Assembly: GCA_016292015.1 (NCBI GenBank) | Contig: JAEEZY010000012.1 | Coordinates: 1 to 64,000 of the forward strand | Origin: Bacteroidales bacterium | GTDB taxonomy: Bacteria; Bacteroidota; Bacteroidia; Bacteroidales; P3 | Reading direction: 5' to 3' | DNA: 64,000 bases | Program-made: the position numbers and the translations under genes | Notes under the pieces: generated by a model | Told to the model about the DNA's origin: nothing | The model's input: only the letters and a program-made list of their open reading frames with translations | Database searches by the model: none | Part shown: piece by piece, positions 1-8,939 of the stretch | Numbering within the stretch: the first letter of the stretch is position 1 | Layout of the letters: each line of letters starts with the position of its first letter

Positions 1-11
1 AAAGAATGCAA

Positions 12-84
12 GCGGAAGTAGCTCATTTGGTAGAGCGATAGCCTTCCAAGCTATAGGTGGCGGGTTCGAGCCCCGTCTTCCGCT
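12..84 (+). tRNA. tRNA-Gly (TCC anticodon)
   Basis: A full cloverleaf is visible. The acceptor arms GCGGAAG and CTTCCGC pair perfectly, and the anticodon stem ATAGC/GCTAT closes the loop CTTCCAA with anticodon TCC at 45-47. The T loop is TTCGAGC. No CCA is encoded. It lies in the same position as glyT in the thrU-tyrU-glyT-thrT-tufB order known from Escherichia coli, so the tRNAs probably share a transcript with the downstream tuf gene. Confidence 0.97.
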
Positions 85-142
85 CAAAATAGAAGAAAGG
101 CGGGGGCAGGCAAGAGGGACGGCAAGCTTCCAAGAAAGAAAA

Positions 143-215
<73 letters not shown>

Positions 216-234
216 CTTAATTGTGCAAAAAAAT

Positions 235-260
235 GAGGACGAGTAGATATGCTCGCCCTC
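235..260 (+). other. Hairpin between tRNA-Thr and tuf
   Basis: Arms GAGG-A-CGAG and CTCG-C-CCTC form eight pairs with one A/C mismatch and an 8-nt loop. No T-run follows, so it is not a simple intrinsic terminator. Its place between a tRNA and an mRNA suggests an RNA processing or stability element; that role is inferred. Confidence 0.45.
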
Positions 261-310
261 TATGAATGTGAAAATTAAAACTAATTGTTAACATTTAATA
301 CGTATTAAAA

Positions 311-1498
311 ATGGCAAAAGAAAAATTCGAACGCACTAAACCGCACGTCAACATCGGTACGATCGGCCACGTTGACCATGGTAAGACCACTTTGACCGCC
401 GCTATCACCAAGGTGTTGGCCGAGAAAGGTCTCTCAGAGGTGAAATCCTTTGATTCTATCGACTCTGCTCCCGAGGAGAAAGAGCGTGGTATCACCATTA
501 ACACTGCACACGTTGAGTATCAGACAGAGACTCGCCACTATGCACACGTTGACTGCCCTGGTCACGCTGACTATGTGAAGAACATGGTTACCGGTGCTGC
601 CCAGATGGACGGTGCTATCCTCGTGGTTGCCGCTACCGACGGTCCTATGCCGCAGACTCGTGAGCACATCCTGCTCGCTCGTCAGGTTGGTGTTCCCCAG
701 TTGGTTGTTTTCATGAACAAGTGCGACCTTGTTGACGATCCCGAGCTTCTCGACCTCGTTGAGATGGAAATCCGTGAGCTCCTCAGCTCGTACGATTTCG
801 ACGGTGACAATATCCCCGTCATCCGTGGTTCGGCACTTGCCGCTTTGAACGGTGAGCCCTCTGGCGTGAAGAACGTTGAGGATCTGATGGCTGCTGTTGA
901 CAGCTGGATTCCTCTGCCTGTCCGTGCAGTTGACAAGGATTTCCTGATGCCCGTCGAGGACGTGTTCTCAATCACTGGTCGTGGTACCGTTGCTACCGGC
1001 CGTGTCGAGACAGGTGTTATCCACACTGGCGACCCCGTTGACATCATCGGTATGGGTGCTGAGAAACTGAAATCGACTGTTACCGGTGTCGAGATGTTCC
1101 GCAAGATTCTTGACGAAGGTGAAGCTGGCGATAACGTGGGTCTGTTGCTCCGCGGTATTGACAAGGACGAGGTGCGTCGCGGTATGGTTATCGCAAAGCC
1201 CGGTTCGGTACATCCTCACAAGAAATTCGAGGCAGCCGTTTATATCCTGAAGAAAGAAGAAGGTGGTCGTCACACTCCGTTCAAAGACAATTATCGTCCG
1301 CAGTTCTACTTCCGTACGACTGACGTGACCGGTACCATCCACTTGCCGGAAGGCCGCGAGATGGTTATGCCTGGTGACAACTTGACCATCACTGTCGAGC
1401 TGATCAGCGAAATCGCTCTGAACGAGAACCTGCGCTTCGCTATCCGCGAGGGTGGCCGCACGGTTGGTTCTGGTCAGGTGACCAAGATCATCGAATAA
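311..1498 (+). CDS. tuf: Elongation factor Tu
   Basis: This GTPase delivers aminoacyl-tRNA to the ribosomal A site in the cytoplasm. The 395-residue protein has the usual length and contains the G1 motif GHVDHGKT (19-26), the G3 motif DCPGH (82-86) and the G4 motif NKCD (137-140), followed by the two beta-barrel domains ending in [11 protein letters not shown]. The ATG start is preceded by an A-rich leader without a Shine-Dalgarno site, as is common in this phylum. The gene sits between tRNA-Thr and tRNA-Trp, so the primary transcript probably mixes tRNA and mRNA. No odd residues were noticed. Confidence 0.99.
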   Translation: MAKEKFERTKPHVNIGTIGHVDHGKTTLTAAITKVLAEKGLSEVKSFDSIDSAPEEKERGITINTAHVEYQTETRHYAHVDCPGHADYVKNMVTGAAQMDGAILVVAATDGPMPQTREHILLARQVGVPQLVVFMNKCDLVDDPELLDLVEMEIRELLSSYDFDGDNIPVIRGSALAALNGEPSGVKNVEDLMAAVDSWIPLPVRAVDKDFLMPVEDVFSITGRGTVATGRVETGVIHTGDPVDIIGMGAEKLKSTVTGVEMFRKILDEGEAGDNVGLLLRGIDKDEVRRGMVIAKPGSVHPHKKFEAAVYILKKEEGGRHTPFKDNYRPQFYFRTTDVTGTIHLPEGREMVMPGDNLTITVELISEIALNENLRFAIREGGRTVGSGQVTKIIE

Positions 1499-1540
1499 TA
1501 ACTGTTCGATACAAAGGGTGGCAAAGCAGCCGCCCTTTCC

Positions 1541-1611
1541 AGGGGCATAGTTTAATGGCAGAATGGCGGTCTCCAAAACCGTAGATGGGAGTTCGATTCT
1601 CTCTGCCCCTG
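1541..1611 (+). tRNA. tRNA-Trp (CCA anticodon)
   Basis: The acceptor arms AGGGGCA and TGCCCCT pair perfectly and the discriminator is G, as expected for tryptophan. The anticodon stem GCGGT/ACCGT closes the loop CTCCAAA, giving anticodon CCA at 1573-1575. It lies 42 nt after tuf and 57 nt before secE, the usual Bacteroidales arrangement. Confidence 0.97.
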
Positions 1612-1668
1612 CAAAAAGGATCTCAAAGGGAAATGAGATTCAATGCGCAAAAAATAACTAGTTATAAA

Positions 1669-1908
1669 ATGTCGAAAATCGTTAATTACGTAAAAGAAAG
1701 CTACGACGAACTTGTGCATAAGGTGTCGTGGCCAACTTTCAAAGAACTCCAGAACAGCGCTGTGGTAGTTGCAGTTGCTGCATTGATTCTGGCTTTCATC
1801 GTGTTTGTGATGGATGTGGTATTCGGAGTACAGGGAATACACGAGGGAGAAGGCATGGGATTCTGGAAAGGTTTATTGGGATACTTTTATTCGCTCATCG
1901 TCAATTGA
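1669..1908 (+). CDS. secE: Preprotein translocase subunit SecE
   Basis: SecE is the small essential subunit that clamps SecY in the inner-membrane translocon. The start chosen is the ATG at 1669, giving 79 residues. A longer open frame from 1585 would begin inside tRNA-Trp and was rejected. The protein has the short cytoplasmic amphipathic helix with the family signature HKVSWPTFKEL, then one long hydrophobic segment (about residues 28-50), matching the single-span SecE form. It is followed by nusG, the nearly universal secE-nusG pairing. Confidence 0.95.
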   Translation: MSKIVNYVKESYDELVHKVSWPTFKELQNSAVVVAVAALILAFIVFVMDVVFGVQGIHEGEGMGFWKGLLGYFYSLIVN

Positions 1909-2031
1909 TAGTTTCATTATTGTCTGCTACGGCTTCACCTTGCTTCCCAATATATTATTGAGGTCCTGCGGCAGATGCACTGATGAGAGAAATTAAGTAT
2001 AGTTCACTGTTTTCTTAAGTTCTACGACATT

Positions 2032-2577
2032 ATGGATAAGCAATCTACGAAGTGGTATGTGGTTCGAGCCATAAGCGGCAAGGAGAAAAAGGCGAAGGAG
2101 TACATAGAGGGCGAGATGAGCAAACGCGGCTGGTCCGAGGAAGTTCCTCAAGTTCTGGTACCGACGGAGCCTGTAGTATCGGTTCGCAATGGCAAGAAGG
2201 TTATCAAAGAGCGCAACAGCTTTCCGGGATATGTCCTGATTGAGGCTGTGCTCCGCGATGAAATCATACCTGTGATTCAAAATCTGCCTAATGTTTTAGA
2301 TTTCCTGCGTGATGTTGGGGGGAAACCGATACCGATGCGCCAGGTTGAAATCAATCGCATCCTTGGCAACATGGATGAGATGATGATGTCCGGAGACGCT
2401 GTCATGGAACGCTTTGTTGTGGGCGAGAATGTTAAGGTGGTTGACGGACCGTTCAGCAGTTTTGAAGGCGTAGTGGAGGAGGTGAACGAGGAGAAGAAGA
2501 AACTTAAGGTGACCGTTAAAATATTCGGTCGCAAGACCCCGCTCGAACTCGGCTTCAATCAGGTAGAGAAGGCATAG
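2032..2577 (+). CDS. nusG: Transcription antitermination factor NusG
   Basis: NusG binds the RNA polymerase clamp through its N-terminal NGN domain and contacts ribosomal protein S10 or Rho through a C-terminal KOW domain. The 181-residue protein begins with WYVVRAISGKEKKAKEYIE, a typical NGN opening, and ends with a KOW segment containing VVDGPFSSFEGVVEEV and a conserved FGRKTPLELGFNQVEK tail. It lies downstream of secE and 60 nt upstream of rplK, so it is probably cotranscribed with the L11 genes. Confidence 0.98.
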   Translation: MDKQSTKWYVVRAISGKEKKAKEYIEGEMSKRGWSEEVPQVLVPTEPVVSVRNGKKVIKERNSFPGYVLIEAVLRDEIIPVIQNLPNVLDFLRDVGGKPIPMRQVEINRILGNMDEMMMSGDAVMERFVVGENVKVVDGPFSSFEGVVEEVNEEKKKLKVTVKIFGRKTPLELGFNQVEKA

Positions 2578-2637
2578 TGAACGCAGTGGTTACGTACTGC
2601 AAAAAAAGGTTTAACTAACGCATTAAATTTAATCTAA

Positions 2638-3081
2638 ATGGCAAAAGAAGTTGCAGGATTGATTAAATTGCAAATCAAAGGCGGCGCAGCCAATCCAGCC
2701 CCCCCAGTGGGACCGGCTCTTGGTGCAAAGGGTGTGAACATCATGGAGTTCTGCAAGCAGTTCAATGCTCGTACGCAGGACCAGGCTGGCAAGATTGTGC
2801 CGGTGATCATCACTGTTTACACTGACAAGTCCTTTGACTTTGTAGTGAAGACTCCGCCTGTGGCCGTCCAGCTGAAGGAACTCTCCAAAGCACAGAAAGG
2901 TTCGGCAGAACCCAACCGTGTGAAAGTGGCGTCTGTCACTTGGGAGCAGGTCCGTCAGATAGCCGAAGCCAAAATGCCCGACCTTAACTGTTTCACTATT
3001 GAATCAGCGATGAGCATGGTGGCCGGAACGGCCCGCAGCATGGGTATCACCGTTACAGGAGAGAACCCGCTGGCGAAGTAA
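2638..3081 (+). CDS. rplK: 50S ribosomal protein L11
   Basis: L11 forms the base of the ribosomal stalk and, with 23S rRNA, the GTPase-associated centre. The 147-residue protein has the expected length and the proline-rich N-terminal signature [20 protein letters not shown], followed by the rRNA-binding C-terminal domain containing TARSMGITV. In many bacteria L1 represses this L11-L1 unit by binding its mRNA; a binding site could not be identified confidently in the short spacer here. Confidence 0.99.
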   Translation: MAKEVAGLIKLQIKGGAANPAPPVGPALGAKGVNIMEFCKQFNARTQDQAGKIVPVIITVYTDKSFDFVVKTPPVAVQLKELSKAQKGSAEPNRVKVASVTWEQVRQIAEAKMPDLNCFTIESAMSMVAGTARSMGITVTGENPLAK

Positions 3082-3150
3082 AATCAACCTAATTGGGAAA
3101 CCGTGGTAGCATGTCGCAAGGATGTGCGTTGACCACAAAAAAGAGAAAAA

Positions 3151-3846
3151 ATGGCAAAATTAACCAAAAAGCAGAAAGAAGCTTTAGCCAAATTCGACAA
3201 AACACAGTTCTACAGCCTTGAAGAGGCCGTTGAGATTGTGAAGAACATCACCTACACAAAGTTTGACGCGTCGGTGGATATCGATGTTCGTCTAGGTGTT
3301 GACCCGCGCAAGGCTAACCAGATGGTTCGTGGCAGTGTGACGCTGCCTCACGGCACGGGTAAGACCGTTCGCGTGCTTGTTTTGTGTACGCCTGACAAGG
3401 AGGAAGAGGCTAAGGCCGCCGGTGCCGACTACTACGGCCTGGACGAGTACATTACCAAAATCAAGGGAGGTTGGACTGATGTTGATGTCATCATCACGAT
3501 GCCCAGTTGCATGCCGAAAATCGGAGCCCTGGGACGTATCCTTGGTCCACGAGGCTTGATGCCCAACCCTAAGACCGGCACAGTCACGATGGAGGTCGGA
3601 AAGGCTGTCCAAGAGGCAAAAGCGGGTAAGATTGACTTCAAAGTTGACAAATTCGGTATCATACACACTGCAGTCGCGAAGGTTTCGTTTGACAGCCAGA
3701 AAATCGTGGACAACGCCCGCGAGGTGCTTCAGGCAATCATCAAGTTGAAACCAGCTGCCGCTAAGGGTACATATGTGAAGAGCATTGCTATTTCGAGTAC
3801 CATGAGTGCCGGTGTCAAGGTTGATACGAAAGTGGCTGCTTTGTAA
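3151..3846 (+). CDS. rplA: 50S ribosomal protein L1
   Basis: L1 forms the mobile stalk near the ribosomal exit site and binds 23S rRNA. In related systems it also represses its own operon. The 231-residue protein matches the family length. It carries the segment [20 protein letters not shown] and the C-terminal motif [20 protein letters not shown] that are diagnostic of L1. It is 69 nt downstream of rplK in the conserved ribosomal-protein block. Confidence 0.99.
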   Translation: MAKLTKKQKEALAKFDKTQFYSLEEAVEIVKNITYTKFDASVDIDVRLGVDPRKANQMVRGSVTLPHGTGKTVRVLVLCTPDKEEEAKAAGADYYGLDEYITKIKGGWTDVDVIITMPSCMPKIGALGRILGPRGLMPNPKTGTVTMEVGKAVQEAKAGKIDFKVDKFGIIHTAVAKVSFDSQKIVDNAREVLQAIIKLKPAAAKGTYVKSIAISSTMSAGVKVDTKVAAL

Positions 3847-3901
3847 GGATAATGTAATTGTCCGGTGGATACCGGTAATCTTTAAATAGTTAACAAACAT
3901 T

Positions 3902-4435
3902 ATGAGAAAAGAACAGAAAGACCAGCTGATTGATGCTTTGTGCGAAGAGATAAAGTCTTATCCGCATCTCTATATTGCAGATATCGGAGGTCTGAACTCG
4001 GTTCAGACCAGCAAGCTCCGTCGTGCTGCATTCCGCAAGGAGGTAAAGCTGGAGGTCGTTAAAAACACTCTTCTCATCAAGGCTATGGAAAAGTCTGGAT
4101 TCGACTATTCCGAGCTGTTCCCGGTGATTAAGGGTGAAACTTCCATAATGCTTTCGAACACCAATAACGCACCTGCCAAGCTGATAAAGGAATTTCGTGC
4201 GGCCAACAAGAACGCCGAGAAGCCTATACTAAAAGGTGCATACGTGGAGGAGTGCTTCTATGTCGGAGAGCAGCATCTTGACGCACTTGTCAATATCAAG
4301 TCCAAGAACGAGCTCATTGCCGATGTTATCGCACTGCTGCAATCACCCGTCAAGAACGTTATATCGCAGCTTCAGTCGGGTGCAAACACTATCACAGGTG
4401 TTTTGAAGACCTTGGAAGAGAAAAAGGCTGAATAA
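3902..4435 (+). CDS. rplJ: 50S ribosomal protein L10
   Basis: L10 anchors the L7/L12 dimers to the ribosome through its C-terminal helix and binds 23S rRNA next to L11. The 177-residue protein begins MRKEQKDQLIDAL and contains the rRNA-binding core with KNTLLIKAMEKSG. Its C-terminal helix (roughly residues 150-177) would carry the L12 dimers. The 55-nt spacer after rplA is short and shows no obvious long L10-binding leader. It is followed by rplL, as in nearly all bacteria. Confidence 0.98.
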   Translation: MRKEQKDQLIDALCEEIKSYPHLYIADIGGLNSVQTSKLRRAAFRKEVKLEVVKNTLLIKAMEKSGFDYSELFPVIKGETSIMLSNTNNAPAKLIKEFRAANKNAEKPILKGAYVEECFYVGEQHLDALVNIKSKNELIADVIALLQSPVKNVISQLQSGANTITGVLKTLEEKKAE

Positions 4436-4519
4436 CAAAACCATGTGGTCGACCACCACTTTAAACGGTCAACAAACAAATCAAAAATTATTGTAAAACA
4501 TTTTAAACAATTAAATATC

Positions 4520-4903
4520 ATGGCAGATATCAAAGCTATCGCTGAAGAACTGGTTAACTTGACAGTTAAAGAAGTTAAAGAACTTGCAGACGTCCTCAAG
4601 GAAGAGTACGGTATTGAACCCGCTGCTGCTGCTGTTGCAGTTGCTGCTCCCGCCGCTGGTGGCGCTGCCGCCGCTGCAGAGGAAAAGACCTCGTTTGACG
4701 TTGTTCTTAAGGGTGTGCCCGATGCAACCAAGAAACTCGCAGTCGTAAAGGCTGTCAAGGATCTTGCAAGCCTTGGCTTGAAAGAGTCGAAAGAACTCGT
4801 TGACGGTGCACCTAAGACCGTTAAGGAAGGTGTCTCCAAGGACGAGGCCGATGCTCTGAAGAAAGCTCTCGAAGAGGCTGGTGCCGAAGTCGAGGTCAAA
4901 TAG
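4520..4903 (+). CDS. rplL: 50S ribosomal protein L7/L12
   Basis: L7/L12 is the multi-copy stalk protein that recruits translational GTPases. The start was placed at ATG 4520 (127 residues), because the family begins with [20 protein letters not shown] longer frame from 4445 adds an unsupported leader. The protein shows the N-terminal dimerisation helices, an alanine-rich hinge of about 25 residues (around residues 34-60) and the compact C-terminal domain containing [21 protein letters not shown] strong hairpin follows before rpoB. Confidence 0.99.
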   Translation: MADIKAIAEELVNLTVKEVKELADVLKEEYGIEPAAAAVAVAAPAAGGAAAAAEEKTSFDVVLKGVPDATKKLAVVKAVKDLASLGLKESKELVDGAPKTVKEGVSKDEADALKKALEEAGAEVEVK

Positions 4904-4926
4904 TTTGAACACTGTTTGGTTTCAGT

Positions 4927-4967
4927 AAGGAATATGGCCTCCGACTGGGTCGGAGTGCCTATTCCTT
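4927..4967 (+). other. Strong hairpin between rplL and rpoB
   Basis: Arms AAGGAATA, GGC and CTCCGA pair with TCGGAG, GCC and TATTCCTT, giving 17 base pairs with single bulged T residues at 4935 and 4956 and a five-base loop. There is no T-run after it, so full intrinsic termination is unlikely. In Escherichia coli the same interval holds a partial attenuator and an RNase III cut site that set the ratio of stalk protein to RNA polymerase; an analogous role here is inferred from position. Confidence 0.65.
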
Positions 4968-5083
4968 GTTACTTTGAAGGTGACATAAGCAGCTAGCCAC
5001 GACCTGACATTGGAAGACAGTGCCGGTTGACATCTTTAAGACTATCTATTGTTCTTTAAAACCCACTTTTAATAGGTATTGCT

Positions 5084-8000
5084 TTGGCTAAAAAACAACC
5101 CAACGTAGTAAATTTTGCATCTGTACGCAAATTTGATTACCCTGATTTTCTGGATATCCAACTTAAATCGTTCCAGGATTTCTTCCAGATAGAGACAAAT
5201 CCGGAGAACCGTTTGGATGAGGGACTATACAAAGTATTCAAGGAGAATTTCCCAATCACAGATGCACGTAATAATTTCACTCTAGAATTTCTGGATTACT
5301 ATATTGACCCGCCGAGATACACGATAGAGGAGTGTATTGAGCGCGAGCTTACATATAGCGTTCCATTGAAAGCGAAACTGAAACTTTCGTGCAACGATCC
5401 AGAAAATGAAGAATTTCAGGCAATGGAGCAGTCGGTGTATTTGGGTTTAATCCCATATATGACGCCGAAGGGTACCTTCGTAATCAACGGTGCCGAGCGT
5501 GTTGTTGTATCGCAGCTACACCGCTCGCCGGGAGTGTTTTTCGGCACCCAGTTCCATTCCAACGGCACGCAGTTGTATTCTGCGCGTATCATTCCTTTCA
5601 GAGGCAGCTGGATGGAATTCACTACCGACATCAATAACGTGATGTATGCGTACATAGACCGCAAGAAAAAACTGCCTATCACCACGCTGTTGAGAGCCAT
5701 AGGCTTTGAGTCGGATAAAGATATTCTGGATATCTTCGACCTTGCAGAGGAAATAAAGGTCACGAGGGCAAACCTTAAGAAGGCCATAGGCAAGAAACTC
5801 GCCGCGCGAGTGGTGGATACTTGGGTTGAGGATTTTGTGGATGAGGATACTGGCGAGGTCGTTTCGATGGAGCGTACAGAGGTTGCTATCGAGCGCGATG
5901 TGGAACTTTCGGAAGAGAATATTGAAAGAATACTTGAACTTAATGTCAAGTCTATTCTCGTCAAGACCGCGGAAAAAGACAACATTGATTACTCGGTTAT
6001 ATATAACACACTCAAGAAAGATACAGCTAACAATGCAAAAGAGGCTGTCGAATATATCTATCGCTTGCTGCGGAATGCGGAGCCGCCAGACGAGGAGACC
6101 GCACGTGGAATCATAGAGAAGCTTTTCTTCTCTGACAAGCGTTACGATTTAGGTGATGTAGGACGTTATCGGATCAATACGAAATTGAATCTTTCGGTTC
6201 CCGACAATGTGCGGGTGTTGACCAAAGAGGACATCACAGAAATCATAAAATATCTTATTAGACTTATCAATCAGAAAGCGGATGTAGATGATATAGACCA
6301 TTTGAGCAATCGTCGTATCCGCACGGTGGGTGAGCAGTTGGCCGCCCAATTCAGCGTCGGACTCGCCCGTATGTCGCGTACAATACGCGAGCGCATGAAC
6401 GTTAGGGACAATGAAAATTTTGCACCCACAGACCTCATCAATGCCAAAACGTTGTCATCGGTCATAAACTCGTTCTTCGGAACGAACCAACTCAGTCAGT
6501 TTATGGACCAGACGAATCCATTGGCGGAGATAACTCACAAGCGTCGTATATCAGCTCTTGGTCCCGGCGGTCTTTCGCGCGAGCGTGCCGGTTTTGAGGT
6601 TCGAGACGTACACTACACACATTATGGACGCCTTTGTACCATTGAGACCCCTGAAGGCCCGAATATTGGTCTTATCTCGTCGTTGTGCGTGTATGCCAAG
6701 ATTAACAATTTGGGATTCATAGAGACTCCGTATCAACGTGTTGTCAATGGACAGGTGCAGATGAACGAGGCTCCTATCTATCTTTCGGCAGAGGCAGAGG
6801 AAAACAAGGTTGTGGCACAAGCCACTACGCGTCAGGACGAAAAGGGTAATATTCTTGACGACAAGGTTAAGGTTCGTCGTCAAGCCGACTTCCCCATCGT
6901 TTCGAAGGAAGAAATTGACCTTATTGATATCGCATCGAACCAAATAGCATCGATAGCCGCATCCCTCATCCCGTTCTTGGAGCACGACGACGCAAACCGT
7001 GCCCTTATGGGATCGAATATGATGCGTCAGGCTGTGCCGCTGCTTAATCCTGAAATACCTCTGGTTGGTACGGGCATCGAAAAAGCTGTGGCGGAAGACA
7101 GTCGTGTGCTTCTTAATGCGGAGGCCGATGGCGTGGTTGAGTATGTTGACTCTACCAAAATAGTCATTCGTCACAAACGCACTGAGACCGAGCGTTTGGT
7201 CAGTTTTGAGGATGACCTTAAAGAGTATAAACTCACAAAATACCAGCGTACAAATCACAGCACGGCTATAAACTTGCGTCCGATTGTGCGCAAAGGAGAC
7301 AAGATACACAAGGGACAACTGCTTTGTGAAGGATATGCAACACAGGCAGGCGAACTGGCTCTGGGTCGCAACATGATGGTAGCGTTCATGCCGTGGAAGG
7401 GCTACAACTTTGAGGATGCCGTGGTGATTTCTGAGCGTGTGGTGCGTGAAGACATATTCACCTCGGTTCATGTTGAGGATTTCAAGTGCGAGGTACGTGA
7501 CACTAAGCGAGGCTTGGAAGAATTAACCCGTGACATACCGAATGTCAGCAATGAGGCCATAAAAGACCTTGACGAGAACGGAATTATAAGAATTGGAGCC
7601 GAGGTCAAGGAAGGTGACATACTTGTTGGGAAAATCACGCCAAAGGGAGAGTCGGATCCTACGCCTGAAGAGAAACTGCTTCGTGCCATTTTCGGAGACA
7701 AGGCTGGTGATGTGAAAGACGCTTCGTTGAAGGTTCCGCCTTCGATTCAGGGAGTTGTTATCGGCAAGGAACTCTTCTCCAAAGTCGTTCACGACCGCAA
7801 GTCGCGCGCCAAGAGCAAGGATCTTTTGGCCAAGCCTGAGGCCGAGTTCAAATACGAGACAGAGGAACTTAAAGACAAACTTGTTGACCGACTGCTTGTC
7901 ATCCTGAACGGAAAACTTTCCAGTGGTGTGTATTCATCGACAAGCAAGAAAGAACTTGTTCCCAAGAAGGTGAAATTCACCTCGAAATTGCTGAAGAACA

Positions 8001-8890
8001 TAGACTATACTGAGGTCAATCCGAGTAAATGGACGACAGACAAGGAGACCAATGCTCTGATAAAAGAGTTGTTGAATAACTATAACGTCAAGTATCGTGA
8101 GATTGATTCCCGGTTTGCCCGTAAGAAATTTGCCATCACTGTGGGAGACGAGCTTCCGAACGGAATTGTTCAGATGGCCAAAGTTTATGTTGCCATGAAG
8201 CGCAAACTTCGTATAGGCGACAAGATGGCAGGTCGTCACGGTAACAAGGGTATCGTTTCGCGCATAGTGCGTCCCGAGGACATGCCGTTCTTGGCTGATG
8301 GAACGCCGGTGGACATAGTCTTGAACCCTCTGGGTGTGCCTTCGCGAATGAATCTAGGTCAGATTTACGAAACCGTTCTCGGTTGGGCTGGAAAGAAATT
8401 GGGGAAACGTTTCCAGACGCCTATTTTTGATGGTGCTACCCTTGACCAAATTAACGAATACATGAGAGAGGCCGGTCTGCCAGAGAACGGACGGACATAC
8501 CTCTATGACGGTGAAACTGGAGAAAGGTTTGACCAGCCTGCAACGGTGGGTTACATCTATATGCTCAAACTGCATCACATGGTTGACGACAAGATGCACG
8601 CCCGTTCGATCGGACCATACTCACTTATCACCCAGCAGCCGCTTGGTGGTAAAGCCCATGCCGGTGGACAGCGTTTCGGAGAGATGGAGGTCTGGGCTCT
8701 TGAAGCTCACGGTGCTTCAAATGTGCTTCAAGAGGTGCTTACTGTCAAATCCGACGATGTCAATGGTCGTGCCAAGGAGTACGAGGCCATCGTGAAGGGT
8801 GACAATATGCCTGCAGCGGGTATTCCTGAGTCATTTAACGTGTTGGTTCATGAGATGCGTGGTTTGTGTCTTGAAGTGACATTCGAGTAG
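5084..8890 (+). CDS. rpoB: RNA polymerase beta subunit
   Basis: RpoB forms one side of the RNA polymerase active-site cleft. The 1268-residue protein aligns along its whole length with Bacteroidales RpoB. The only plausible start is TTG at 5084, since no in-frame ATG lies between the preceding stop and the conserved N-terminal region. The rifampicin-binding cluster I reads [19 protein letters not shown], wild type at the usual resistance positions. Just downstream, [12 protein letters not shown] has threonine at residue 519 where Escherichia coli has Pro560. The C-terminal catalytic motifs [12 protein letters not shown] and [14 protein letters not shown] are intact. rpoC follows after 49 nt. 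Confidence 0.99.
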   Translation: MAKKQPNVVNFASVRKFDYPDFLDIQLKSFQDFFQIETNPENRLDEGLYKVFKENFPITDARNNFTLEFLDYYIDPPRYTIEECIERELTYSVPLKAKLKLSCNDPENEEFQAMEQSVYLGLIPYMTPKGTFVINGAERVVVSQLHRSPGVFFGTQFHSNGTQLYSARIIPFRGSWMEFTTDINNVMYAYIDRKKKLPITTLLRAIGFESDKDILDIFDLAEEIKVTRANLKKAIGKKLAARVVDTWVEDFVDEDTGEVVSMERTEVAIERDVELSEENIERILELNVKSILVKTAEKDNIDYSVIYNTLKKDTANNAKEAVEYIYRLLRNAEPPDEETARGIIEKLFFSDKRYDLGDVGRYRINTKLNLSVPDNVRVLTKEDITEIIKYLIRLINQKADVDDIDHLSNRRIRTVGEQLAAQFSVGLARMSRTIRERMNVRDNENFAPTDLINAKTLSSVINSFFGTNQLSQFMDQTNPLAEITHKRRISALGPGGLSRERAGFEVRDVHYTHYGRLCTIETPEGPNIGLISSLCVYAKINNLGFIETPYQRVVNGQVQMNEAPIYLSAEAEENKVVAQATTRQDEKGNILDDKVKVRRQADFPIVSKEEIDLIDIASNQIASIAASLIPFLEHDDANRALMGSNMMRQAVPLLNPEIPLVGTGIEKAVAEDSRVLLNAEADGVVEYVDSTKIVIRHKRTETERLVSFEDDLKEYKLTKYQRTNHSTAINLRPIVRKGDKIHKGQLLCEGYATQAGELALGRNMMVAFMPWKGYNFEDAVVISERVVREDIFTSVHVEDFKCEVRDTKRGLEELTRDIPNVSNEAIKDLDENGIIRIGAEVKEGDILVGKITPKGESDPTPEEKLLRAIFGDKAGDVKDASLKVPPSIQGVVIGKELFSKVVHDRKSRAKSKDLLAKPEAEFKYETEELKDKLVDRLLVILNGKLSSGVYSSTSKKELVPKKVKFTSKLLKNIDYTEVNPSKWTTDKETNALIKELLNNYNVKYREIDSRFARKKFAITVGDELPNGIVQMAKVYVAMKRKLRIGDKMAGRHGNKGIVSRIVRPEDMPFLADGTPVDIVLNPLGVPSRMNLGQIYETVLGWAGKKLGKRFQTPIFDGATLDQINEYMREAGLPENGRTYLYDGETGERFDQPATVGYIYMLKLHHMVDDKMHARSIGPYSLITQQPLGGKAHAGGQRFGEMEVWALEAHGASNVLQEVLTVKSDDVNGRAKEYEAIVKGDNMPAAGIPESFNVLVHEMRGLCLEVTFE

Positions 8891-8939
8891 GTGACAAAAG
8901 GCTTTATCGTATTCGTTAAATCATAATTTCCAAAAGAAA

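Noticed and set aside
4927..4967. Hairpin before rpoB as a complete intrinsic terminator
   Set aside because: No T-run follows, and rpoB has no obvious promoter of its own in the short remaining interval, so full termination would silence it.
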